IMG/VR virus record: IMGVR_UViG_3300026334_000001
Coordinates: 1-64,000 of that record
From: a virus
Direction: 5' to 3' (one strand)
Length of the DNA: 64,000 nucleotides
Shown here: one piece after another, positions 17,716-26,548 of the stretch
Layout: each line of letters starts with the position of its first letter
Numbering within the stretch: position 1 is the stretch's first letter
Made by a program: the position numbers and the translations under genes
The notes under the pieces: generated by a model
Database searches by the model: none
Told to the model about the DNA's origin: nothing
Seen by the model: the letters and a program-made list of their open reading frames with translations, nothing else

Positions 17716-18242
17716 AGAAATTACTCCTATTATTTACGATGATATCGTTTTTGTGTATTGGATGTAATACACAATTAAAAAGAGAAACTAGATCAAGGAA
17801 GCTATTTCAGAAAGCTCTCCTAATCAATCCTTCTCTCCTAAAAGAAATAGGTACTAAAGTTACCATTGATACACTTTGGCGTTATAAAGATACTTTATAT
17901 ATAAAAGGAGATTCAGCTGAATCTATTAAATTTCTAATTGATACAGTTGCAGATAGTCAAATTCTTATTGATAATGCTAAATTTAAGGCTACATTAAAAA
18001 GAATGGGTAAAGAGTATCAGTTATTACTAGAAAGAAAACCTGATACAGTTTATAGTATTAAAGAAATACCAGTTAAAATAGAAACAGTTATACCAGCTAA
18101 AGTTGTCCAATTACCCCCTGTAGTAACATATGTAAGAAATTGGATATGGTGGGTTGGTCTTATAACTATAGTAACTATAGGATCTGTAGTAGGAGGATTT
18201 GCATTTTACATACTATTTAAATATGTTATTAGAAGAGGTTAG
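17712..18242 (+). CDS. Probable unimolecular spanin (outer-membrane lipoprotein with C-terminal membrane helix)
   Basis: 176 residues. A lipoprotein signal is present: basic MKK, hydrophobic core and a lipobox LCIGC with Cys18 as the lipidated residue. Residues 19-140 form a periplasmic Lys/Glu/Ile-rich stretch. Residues about 143-172 (WIWWVGLITIVTIGSVVGG) are a strong membrane helix, followed by a short basic tail RRG. A lipobox plus a C-terminal membrane segment in one protein is the architecture of a u-spanin, which links and fuses the inner and outer membranes in the last step of Gram-negative lysis. Position right after the endolysin and holin candidates supports this. Confidence 0.7.
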   Translation: MKKLLLLFTMISFLCIGCNTQLKRETRSRKLFQKALLINPSLLKEIGTKVTIDTLWRYKDTLYIKGDSAESIKFLIDTVADSQILIDNAKFKATLKRMGKEYQLLLERKPDTVYSIKEIPVKIETVIPAKVVQLPPVVTYVRNWIWWVGLITIVTIGSVVGGFAFYILFKYVIRRG

Positions 18243-18876
18243 AGATTCAATTCTCCTTAGATGGGATCAAGCAAATAATTATGCTCTTGGAGTGATGGTA
18301 GAGAAAGCTGCTATTGCTGCAAGAGCTACTATTATTCAGAGGAGATATGATTCAACAAAGATATTCCCACAAACATTACAGCAGACAGTTAAATGTTCAG
18401 ATCTAATTAGAGTTAAACAAACTGAATGTTGTAATTATGATTCTGGTAAAGCTGTAGTAAGAACAAATAGTAAAGTACCTAAGCCTTTAATAGTAAGAGA
18501 GGATAGTCATTTTACATTAGTTAATTCTCCAGAATATCAAAATATTAGTTATATTAAGCCTGAAGATTTAGACTTGATTAGATATAGGAGATATTCTAGT
18601 AGTTTACCTTTTTATACATATCTAAATGATTATGCATATTTCTTTAATGTGCCTTCATTAAAAGCAGCTAACTTTAGAGCAGTATATGAAAATCCTTTAG
18701 AGGTTGCTAGGTTTGGAGAATGTTGTGATAGTGGAGATTGCTTTGATGATGATGGAAAACTAGTTATAGAAGAATCTCTTTATGAAGGAATATCAGCATT
18801 AGTGGAACAGAAAAGACCATTGATGTTAGGAAAGATAGGACAAGAAGATACACCAATTAACGATGAAAAAGTTTAA
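18223..18876 (+). CDS. Collar/tail ring protein (tentative)
   Basis: The ATG at 18223 overlaps the spanin gene by 20 bases and gives 217 residues. It begins MLLEEVRDSILLRWDQANNY, a helix-rich start seen in crAss-like collar proteins, and holds a Cys-rich loop near the C-terminus (ECCDSGDCFDD). No enzymatic motif. In crAss-like genomes the genes between the lysis region and the muzzle encode collar and ring proteins; this and the next two genes fit that slot. Overlaps the next gene by 14 bases. Confidence 0.5.
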   Translation: MLLEEVRDSILLRWDQANNYALGVMVEKAAIAARATIIQRRYDSTKIFPQTLQQTVKCSDLIRVKQTECCNYDSGKAVVRTNSKVPKPLIVREDSHFTLVNSPEYQNISYIKPEDLDLIRYRRYSSSLPFYTYLNDYAYFFNVPSLKAANFRAVYENPLEVARFGECCDSGDCFDDDGKLVIEESLYEGISALVEQKRPLMLGKIGQEDTPINDEKV

Positions 18877-19459
18877 TACAAGAGATGCATTTGATTCCTA
18901 TAAAAAGGAAGGTGGAAAATTAGATTATAAAGTATTTGCTAATATAGTCAGAGAGTTCCATCAAAAGATATCTACTGAAGTAGTTAAAGGATATGAATTT
19001 CAATTCCCATTCCTTCTAGGAAAGTTGAATGTAATTGTATTAAAGCGGAAAATATCATTAAATCAAAATGGTAATATTAAAGGTGGAGTTGATTGGGGAG
19101 AATCCAATAAAAGAAAGAAAGAAATACTAGAAAGAGGAGGAATTCCTCTAGCTATGATTAAGGATGATACTAATAATATTACAGGTAATAATGGTGGTGA
19201 AGAATGGATGTGTTATCATATAACTGATACATTCTATTCTTGGAATCATGTAAAGAATTTATTTCTACCTAATCATAGTAAATATGCTTTTAAAATTTCT
19301 TGGGGTAATAAAAGAGAGTTAGCATTATCAATAACAGAAGATTCAGAGTTATTATATAAACCATATTCGCATGAGTACTACAAAAAAGATCTCAAGTTGG
19401 CACATTATTCAAGAATGCAGTCAAAGATTTCAGATCAAGAACGGGAATTGGTGGGCTGA
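18863..19459 (+). CDS. Conserved crAss-like structural/assembly protein
   Basis: 198 residues. The first 70 (FDSYKKEGGKLDYKVFANIVREF, then FQFPFLLGKLNVIVLKRK) have a helix-helix-beta layout seen in small proteins of several Bacteroidota phages. The C-terminal part contains WMCYHITDTFYSWNH and a basic end. The next gene starts 89 bases before this stop, an unusually long overlap. A DNA-binding fold is possible for the N-terminal part, but I cannot name a family. Confidence 0.4.
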   Translation: MKKFNTRDAFDSYKKEGGKLDYKVFANIVREFHQKISTEVVKGYEFQFPFLLGKLNVIVLKRKISLNQNGNIKGGVDWGESNKRKKEILERGGIPLAMIKDDTNNITGNNGGEEWMCYHITDTFYSWNHVKNLFLPNHSKYAFKISWGNKRELALSITEDSELLYKPYSHEYYKKDLKLAHYSRMQSKISDQERELVG

Positions 19460-20207
19460 TGCAATTGACTGGATAGGTCAAGGAATTCAAGCTATTGGTT
19501 ATCATACAGGATTCGATAAGAAAGATATTGAAATAGATGTTAATTCTTATAGAGCTAGAATACCTGACGAAGTTGATAGTATTCAAGAAGTATGGTATAA
19601 TGGTATTAGATTACCATTAGCTATTAATGTATTAGGAACTAACACACAAGTAGATCTTACACAATATACAAGAGTAGCTACACCATTAGAGATAACAGAA
19701 TTAGGAAAATTAACTGATCTTTTACAAATTCAGACAGCTATATATAATCAATTTCCAACACAAGAGAATTTAGATGCTATTAATAATACTCTTTGGAAAA
19801 TCAATCAGATAACAGAGAATCTTAAAGTAGCGGCAGATCCAGAATCAGTTAATACATTATGGTATTATTTAGAGAACGGTTATGTAAAAACTAACTTTTG
19901 TGATGGTACAATTATATTAAAGAATGCGAATGTTATAGCAACTGATGATGATGGTTATCCAATGGTAATTGATACATATAAATATAGAACTGCACTAACT
20001 TGGTATATAATGACACAATGGTTATTACAAGGAAATGTACATCCAGTTGTTAAGTATGGAGATGCAGAAGCTAGATGGAATGACTTTATGTTACAAGCTC
20101 AAAATGAACCAAAGGTAATGAGTATAGATGAGATGAATAGGTTTGGAGCAATGTGGACTTCTACTAAAAGAGATTATACATTAACAACATTACAAGGAGA
20201 TTTATGA
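19371..20207 (+). CDS. Tail adaptor/ring protein (gp11/P22 gp4-like position)
   Basis: 278 residues. Starts inside the previous gene (89-base overlap, different frame) and ends in an ATGA overlap with the muzzle gene. The N-terminal half is helix-rich with GNWWADAIDWIGQGIQAIG; the centre carries beta strands (RIPDEVDSIQEVWYNG) and a long helix near residues 110-140. In T7- and P22-like phages the adaptor that joins portal to nozzle is encoded directly upstream of the nozzle gene, and the same order holds here. Confidence 0.55.
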   Translation: MSTTKKISSWHIIQECSQRFQIKNGNWWADAIDWIGQGIQAIGYHTGFDKKDIEIDVNSYRARIPDEVDSIQEVWYNGIRLPLAINVLGTNTQVDLTQYTRVATPLEITELGKLTDLLQIQTAIYNQFPTQENLDAINNTLWKINQITENLKVAADPESVNTLWYYLENGYVKTNFCDGTIILKNANVIATDDDGYPMVIDTYKYRTALTWYIMTQWLLQGNVHPVVKYGDAEARWNDFMLQAQNEPKVMSIDEMNRFGAMWTSTKRDYTLTTLQGDL

Positions 20208-23200
20208 TACCATTAAAAGGCATGTTTTTAAACTGCTTACCTAGTAAGCAACCAGAAGGATTTGCAAGAAAAGTATATAATGGTATTATATCAAAAGCTA
20301 CAGGTTCATATAAAAATGAAGATGGTTTTTCGCAAATAGGTACTGGATATATTAATAGAACTCCTATAGGACAAGCTAACGCTAAATATGGAGATAAGAT
20401 TATATTCTCTATTCTAGCAGATAGTTCTGAAATAGGTATTGTAGATAAAAATGGTTTCTATACATCTAAGATTAATGATCCTAAATTAAATTTCAATATT
20501 GACTTTCCTATAGATGCAGAAGTAGAGTATAACTATAAAGGAGATTTAATTGTAGCATTTTCAGATTTCTACAATACTCCAAAGATAGTTAATCTAACTG
20601 ATCTTGCTTCCTATGATTTTGATAGTTCTAATCTATTTCCAGATGTAGCAGAACCTACAACTTCTTTTGCTATTAATGAAACAGGAGGTTCTTTATCTTC
20701 AGGTGCTTATTATGCAGCATTTAAATATAAGAATAATAATGGAGATGAAACATCTGCTACTAGAATAATTGGTCCTGTATTTATTACTGATGATATAATA
20801 AGTGTTGGATATACTAATTACGATGGTTGTCCTGCTGATACAGCTACAGCTAAATCAATAACATTTCACTTAGAGGGTTTAGATAATACTTATGATAAAT
20901 TAGTAACTGTTATTATATCTAAGATAGATGGAATATTAATAGCTAGAGAATATAAAGAAACTACAATAGGAGGTCCTACTTTAGATATTACTATTACTGG
21001 TAGTGAAGTTTTTACTGATTTAACTTTAACAGAAGTATTAACACCTGCTATTAAATATGATAAGATTAAACATCTCACACAATCACAAGGTTCTTTAATA
21101 GGTGCTTGGACAGTAGAAGCTACTCCAGTTAATCTACAACAATATGTAAATGTATTACAATTAGGATGGAAATCTGATATTATTACGAATGGATCTGACT
21201 TATTAAATTCAGATAAAATATTACATTCTAATAAAAGAGGTTTTTGTCATAATGAAGTATATGCAATGTATGTAAGATTCAAGATAAAAGGTCTTGGATT
21301 TACTAAAGCTTTTCATATACCTGGAAGAGCACCACAGAATATAGGATATGTAAGTCCTACAGTTACTATTCCACAACCTGAGAATACATTAAACAGTCTT
21401 CTTCTTGGATATGATACAACTTTGATGATAGATAAAACTATATCAGATCAAAGTAGATATTTTCAAACTAGAGATACAACTAAGAATCATACAGGAAGTT
21501 CTTCTGGTGGTTTTGGTGATTTTGGATTTTGGGAAAATAATGAGGAGTTCTATCCTGATACATTTGATTATGCTTATTTTAAAAATGGGGATGGAACGAT
21601 GCAAAAAGTAAGACATCATAGATTTCCATCATTTAATAAACTAAGGCAGCAGTTTTATAATAGTAGATCTAAATATGGAGTTTCAGAGTTAGATGTTTTA
21701 GGTTTATATGTAAAGAACTGGAGTGCTTTTACTTCTGCTGTACCAGCTGATGTATTGGCTACTATTGAAGGATATGAAATATTATATGCTAAAAGAAGTC
21801 CAGGAAATTCTACAGTTGCAGGTCAAAGTTTATTCTTATTAGCAGGTAATCCTAAAGGACATGGTAATGAAGGTATAGTTACTACTTCAGGAGGAAACTG
21901 GACAAATAATGAATCTGGTGATACTAGTGGTGATGATAATAATAATATACAACCAAATCAATTTAGAATGAGGTTTCATTCTTTTGATCTATTATTAAAT
22001 AAACCAGCTTTACAACCTACTTATATACTACAGGAATTTAAATTACGAGCAAATAACTTAAAGAATCATACTATTACAACTGATGATGATACACCAAGTA
22101 ATCCAAATGCACCAGGATTTGCATACCATATAGATTATGCAAGACCAGATCTACCAAGTGGAGAATTATTTTCTAGTGCTACTGATCCTAATTCATATAT
22201 AAGAAAGATTACTAATTTTAAGTATGTATTAAATAATTCTGTAGTAGATGATATGAATAATCTATTATCAGAAGAATTTATTAATGCTAATATTGATGGT
22301 ACAGTTCCAGTAAGTTTATCATTAACATATAACAATATGGATCTTCATGATAATGTAGCTTTACCAGATGCATTAGGTCCCTTAGATTATGAAGAATCAT
22401 ACTTGACTACAATGATGATGTTCAAACCAGATTTGTATATATCATTCTATTCACAGGAGTTAGTATCAACAGGAGCTTTTTTTAATACATTTAGTAGTGA
22501 TAATGTTTATGGAGGAGATATCTTTATAGGTTACTATGGATTTGTTACATATGCTAATACAGGTTTTACTTATTATGATAACATGAGAGGGGTTAGAGTT
22601 GTTAGGGGAGTAACTTGTGAATCTATTAGTAATATAGGTTTTAGGTATGAAGATCCTGCAAGAGCAATGACAGCTTATTATCCTAAACAGAAAATAACTT
22701 GGACTACAACAATCTTAGGGGGAGTTACAGTAACTAGAGGAACTACATGGATACTTGGAAAAGATAGAGCTAACAATCCTAATGAGATAGCATATAATCA
22801 TGACTATAATGCAGTTAATGATTTGAATGCTGCTTTTCCACATAATCCTTACGAGGTATTTATAGCAGAAGATCCATATAAAATTATCAAGAGTAAAACA
22901 TTCTCTAAAGAAGATAGAAGAGTAAGTTGGAGAACTTTCTTAGCAGATGATTATTTTGAGATGCCTAAGAATAGAGGTTACATAACTAATATAATGGGTA
23001 CGTTTGATACTCTATTTATTAATATGGAATTTGGTCTATTTAAAACTAGACCAATAGAAACTCTTAAAGTAGGAGATACAGAAACTACAGTTGGTAGTGG
23101 AGAGTTGTTTGATAATCCTCCTTCTGAAGTTATATATGATAAAGATGGTTATTGTGGATGTCAACATAAACATAGTTGTTTATTAACTAAGTATGGTTAC

Positions 23201-24043
23201 TTCTTTATAGATGCAGAAAGAAATAAGATATTCTTAGTTAGTGATACACCAGATGAAATAAGTGAACAAGGATTTAGAGAATACTTTATAGAGAATTTAG
23301 AAACTCTTGGAGATAATCCATATAAGAATGAAGGATATACATCTGCATGGGATGATGAAAATGAACGTATCATCTTCTCTAAAAGAAGCGGTACTCCATT
23401 CACAATGAGTTATACTCCTACCATGAAATCATTTACAAGCTTTCATGCATATAATCCAGATGTATTATTCAATGATAGACAAGGTGTTTATTCATTTAAG
23501 AACAATAAGATATATAGACATAATGATAAAACTAAGAAAGGTATTTATTATGATGCTGTAGTAAATCCATTCTATATAGTTAATGTATTTAATCAAGGAG
23601 CACAATATGATAAGTTATTCTTTAATGTTAAATGGGTAACAGAATCATATGAACCAGATGAATCACAAGTAAGAAATGATACATTTAATTCTATAGTTCT
23701 TTGGAATGGATATCAATCAAGTAATAAATTAACATTCACTCAATACGATGAAAGTAAAAGTTATGAAGCTAATTGGGAAGAAGTTAATCTAAGTAGGAGA
23801 TATTCAGAATGGTCATTTAATAGATTCAGAGATTTAGTAATAAATTATGATAATCTATTTATAGATGCAGATACTAATGTAGTTCCATCAAATTACGATT
23901 CTAGTAAATTACCTTTATCTCCTTTGAAGTTTGTAGATAAGTATTTGTTAATAAAATTAATATATGATAATAATTTTATTGATGGTCTACAAAATGATTT
24001 GTATTTTAATGATTATTCCGTAGACTTTCAAGTTATAAAATAA
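20204..24043 (+). CDS. Tail muzzle/nozzle protein (T7 gp12-like)
   Basis: 1279 residues, a usual size for crAss-like muzzle proteins. The N-terminus (MIPLKGMFLNCLP, then PEGFARKVYNG) and multiple beta-propeller-like segments match the tail tubular protein B/nozzle family, which forms the distal hexameric tube of short tails. No signal peptide or membrane segment. The stop overlaps the next start by one base (TAATG). It follows ring proteins and precedes ejected cargo proteins, the order typical of the group. Confidence 0.75.
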   Translation: MIPLKGMFLNCLPSKQPEGFARKVYNGIISKATGSYKNEDGFSQIGTGYINRTPIGQANAKYGDKIIFSILADSSEIGIVDKNGFYTSKINDPKLNFNIDFPIDAEVEYNYKGDLIVAFSDFYNTPKIVNLTDLASYDFDSSNLFPDVAEPTTSFAINETGGSLSSGAYYAAFKYKNNNGDETSATRIIGPVFITDDIISVGYTNYDGCPADTATAKSITFHLEGLDNTYDKLVTVIISKIDGILIAREYKETTIGGPTLDITITGSEVFTDLTLTEVLTPAIKYDKIKHLTQSQGSLIGAWTVEATPVNLQQYVNVLQLGWKSDIITNGSDLLNSDKILHSNKRGFCHNEVYAMYVRFKIKGLGFTKAFHIPGRAPQNIGYVSPTVTIPQPENTLNSLLLGYDTTLMIDKTISDQSRYFQTRDTTKNHTGSSSGGFGDFGFWENNEEFYPDTFDYAYFKNGDGTMQKVRHHRFPSFNKLRQQFYNSRSKYGVSELDVLGLYVKNWSAFTSAVPADVLATIEGYEILYAKRSPGNSTVAGQSLFLLAGNPKGHGNEGIVTTSGGNWTNNESGDTSGDDNNNIQPNQFRMRFHSFDLLLNKPALQPTYILQEFKLRANNLKNHTITTDDDTPSNPNAPGFAYHIDYARPDLPSGELFSSATDPNSYIRKITNFKYVLNNSVVDDMNNLLSEEFINANIDGTVPVSLSLTYNNMDLHDNVALPDALGPLDYEESYLTTMMMFKPDLYISFYSQELVSTGAFFNTFSSDNVYGGDIFIGYYGFVTYANTGFTYYDNMRGVRVVRGVTCESISNIGFRYEDPARAMTAYYPKQKITWTTTILGGVTVTRGTTWILGKDRANNPNEIAYNHDYNAVNDLNAAFPHNPYEVFIAEDPYKIIKSKTFSKEDRRVSWRTFLADDYFEMPKNRGYITNIMGTFDTLFINMEFGLFKTRPIETLKVGDTETTVGSGELFDNPPSEVIYDKDGYCGCQHKHSCLLTKYGYFFIDAERNKIFLVSDTPDEISEQGFREYFIENLETLGDNPYKNEGYTSAWDDENERIIFSKRSGTPFTMSYTPTMKSFTSFHAYNPDVLFNDRQGVYSFKNNKIYRHNDKTKKGIYYDAVVNPFYIVNVFNQGAQYDKLFFNVKWVTESYEPDESQVRNDTFNSIVLWNGYQSSNKLTFTQYDESKSYEANWEEVNLSRRYSEWSFNRFRDLVINYDNLFIDADTNVVPSNYDSSKLPLSPLKFVDKYLLIKLIYDNNFIDGLQNDLYFNDYSVDFQVIK

Positions 24044-26505
24044 TGGCAAAGAAAAAAACATATAAAATGTATGCTGGTGGTGGATGGATGGATAAGAATA
24101 GCGGAGCTGTACAAGCAGGAGCTACTTTTTTAGCAGATACCATGACATCATTTGAAAGACCTAATAAAGCTAATGTAGGATTAAAAACAGGAGAAGGTGC
24201 TTTAACTGGTGCGGCTGCCGGTACAGCTGTACTTCCAGGAATTGGTACTGCTGTAGGTGCTGGTATAGGAGCTGTATCTGGATTAGTTGGAGGTCTAGCT
24301 GAAAAGAAAAGATTACGACAAGAACAAGAGATAGCGGCTAAACAATATATAGACCAAGCAACTAAACAATCAGCAGCTAGATATAGTGCTTATGATACTC
24401 AAGGTCAACAAGGAGTTCAATACTTTGCTGATGGAGGAGAAGTAGAAAATCCTCAATATGAAGTAGAAAAGGGGGAAGTTGTTCAAGGTAATGATACAAA
24501 TCTAGAAGAGCAGAATAATATAGCTTCTGATCTGACTGTAGCTGGAGGAGCTACTCATGAGAATGGCGGTACTCTTGGAGAAGGTGGAGATAGAGTTTAT
24601 TCTGATAGAATTAAGTTATCATCATCAGCCCTTTCTTTCCTAGAAGGTGCAGGAATTAATGTAAAGAAAGGAGCTACTTACGCAGAAGCAGCAACTCTTC
24701 TAGGAAAGAAGAAGGGGGAAGCTGAAGAAAAAACAGAATCTAACTTTTACCCTAGTAAAAATACAGGTAAAAGAGAAGCTAATAGAATTGATACTGGTCT
24801 TGATGTATTATTCAATTTACAAGAATCAGAAAAAGGAGAACAAATGGCAACAAATAAGTTTGCTCAAGGTGGAGGCTTAGATAGAAGTGAAGACTATGGA
24901 TCTAAGAAGAAACCTTATCCATCAGTAGAATCTGGAGATTTTGCTGGTGGAGGAAGATCATATCCTATTCCTACTAGAGCAGATGCGGTAGATGCTCTAA
25001 GATTAGCAGGTCTTCATGGAAGATCAGATGTTAAAGCTAAAGTATATGCTAAATATCCAGATCTTAAGAAAAAAGCATATGGAGGTCTTGTACCAGAATA
25101 TGCTAATGGTGGATTATTGGATGTACCAACAGGTCCAAGAAAACCAGGAGATATATTAGCAGCAGGTCAGACAAGTAGAGCTGGAGGAGTTACTACAACC
25201 TATCAAGCTCCTGTTACAACGCCTCAAGACTGGGGTGGAGCTGATTATGTAGCAAGAACTCAACTAGATGCTTCTACAACTATAGATCCAATAACAGAGA
25301 AATTAAGAACTGCTCCAACAACTATACAATCTGCAAAACCAGCAATTCCAGTAAACAGAGCTATGGAATTTCCTAATGCTATACCATTAACTAGACCTAG
25401 TTATGCACCAGTAAGTCATTATGCTTTAGGTGGTAATATAGGAGATGAAGAGATGCCAGAATATGCAGGTGGGGGAAGAAACTTTAAATCTGGAGCTGCT
25501 TATAAAGCATGGTTAGCATATGGTCATGCATCGGGTGAGTTTGCTAAAACACCTGGTCATCAAGATGTATCTATTAGAGGTAAAGCAAAAACAGTAGAAC
25601 ATGCACAAGGAGGTAATCTTCCAGATTGGTTATATGAAGCTAGAGGAAATAAATTTGCAGATGGTGGAAATATAGGTGCAGCTACTAGATTCAGAACTCC
25701 TCAAGCTACTGGAGTACCTCCAGAACCAGATCAATCATATCAATTTCCTACTGCAACAACAGCAACACAGAATTTAGCTGATATAAGACAACAAAGAGCA
25801 GTAACAGAAGATCCTACCTTTGGTACATGGACACCTGAAGGACAACGTACAGATGTATCAGCACCTACAATTGCAATGCCTACAGCTCAACCAGAATCAT
25901 TTGGACAGAAGTTGGCTACAGGCATTCAAGAAAATCAAGGACAGTTATTAAATTTAGGTTCATATCTAGCAAATTTAGGAGCTATTAAAAAGATAAGTAC
26001 TACAGTACCTCGTACTTATGTACCTCTTCCATCTTATGAGTATACTGATAGATCTGGTTTAGCTAAAGCTAACATTCAACAAGCTTTTAGAACGGCTCAA
26101 AAAGGATTAACTTCTACATCATCGGGTGGTACAGCAGCTAATCTTGGAGCAGCATATGCTAAAACACTAGATGCTCTTAATCAAGCTCAACAAGCAGAGA
26201 ATGTAAGAAGAGATCAGTATAGAGGAGAATTTGCTCAAAGAATGGGTGCTACTCAAGCAGCTAATGTAGCTATAACTAATCAAGCATTAGATCAAGAACT
26301 CGCATTAAAAAATAGAAAATATGCAGAATTACCAGTAGCAGCAAGAAATGCACTTCTTCAAGGTATAATGGGTAATGTTGCAGTTAAACAACAGAAGGAA
26401 TTAGACAAGACGAAGATGGCTTTGTCTGGTTATCTATATGATCAAGGAACAGGAGTAATGGGAAGATTACCTGCTGATCTTAAAAAACGTTTGGGTATAA
26501 TATAA
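24043..26505 (+). CDS. Ejected cargo protein with glycine zipper and A-x-GG repeats
   Basis: 820 residues. Residues 50-85 form a Gly/Ala-rich glycine-zipper membrane segment (GAGIGAVSGLVGG). Short repeats of the form (F/Y)A-x-GG recur at least eight times between residues 125 and 550 (YFADGGEVE, FAQGGGLD, FAGGGRS, YANGGLLD, YALGGNIG, YAGGGRNF, FADGGNIG). The C-terminal third is Gln/Ala-rich and helical. The gene sits directly after the muzzle gene, where crAss-like phages encode proteins packed in the tail barrel and ejected into the host. Two copies of the 14-bp motif lie here (24633-24646 and 24697-24710). Confidence 0.6.
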   Translation: MAKKKTYKMYAGGGWMDKNSGAVQAGATFLADTMTSFERPNKANVGLKTGEGALTGAAAGTAVLPGIGTAVGAGIGAVSGLVGGLAEKKRLRQEQEIAAKQYIDQATKQSAARYSAYDTQGQQGVQYFADGGEVENPQYEVEKGEVVQGNDTNLEEQNNIASDLTVAGGATHENGGTLGEGGDRVYSDRIKLSSSALSFLEGAGINVKKGATYAEAATLLGKKKGEAEEKTESNFYPSKNTGKREANRIDTGLDVLFNLQESEKGEQMATNKFAQGGGLDRSEDYGSKKKPYPSVESGDFAGGGRSYPIPTRADAVDALRLAGLHGRSDVKAKVYAKYPDLKKKAYGGLVPEYANGGLLDVPTGPRKPGDILAAGQTSRAGGVTTTYQAPVTTPQDWGGADYVARTQLDASTTIDPITEKLRTAPTTIQSAKPAIPVNRAMEFPNAIPLTRPSYAPVSHYALGGNIGDEEMPEYAGGGRNFKSGAAYKAWLAYGHASGEFAKTPGHQDVSIRGKAKTVEHAQGGNLPDWLYEARGNKFADGGNIGAATRFRTPQATGVPPEPDQSYQFPTATTATQNLADIRQQRAVTEDPTFGTWTPEGQRTDVSAPTIAMPTAQPESFGQKLATGIQENQGQLLNLGSYLANLGAIKKISTTVPRTYVPLPSYEYTDRSGLAKANIQQAFRTAQKGLTSTSSGGTAANLGAAYAKTLDALNQAQQAENVRRDQYRGEFAQRMGATQAANVAITNQALDQELALKNRKYAELPVAARNALLQGIMGNVAVKQQKELDKTKMALSGYLYDQGTGVMGRLPADLKKRLGII

Positions 26506-26548
26506 ATATTATTTATATTTAGGAGATTTATTATTAAGATATAATCTC

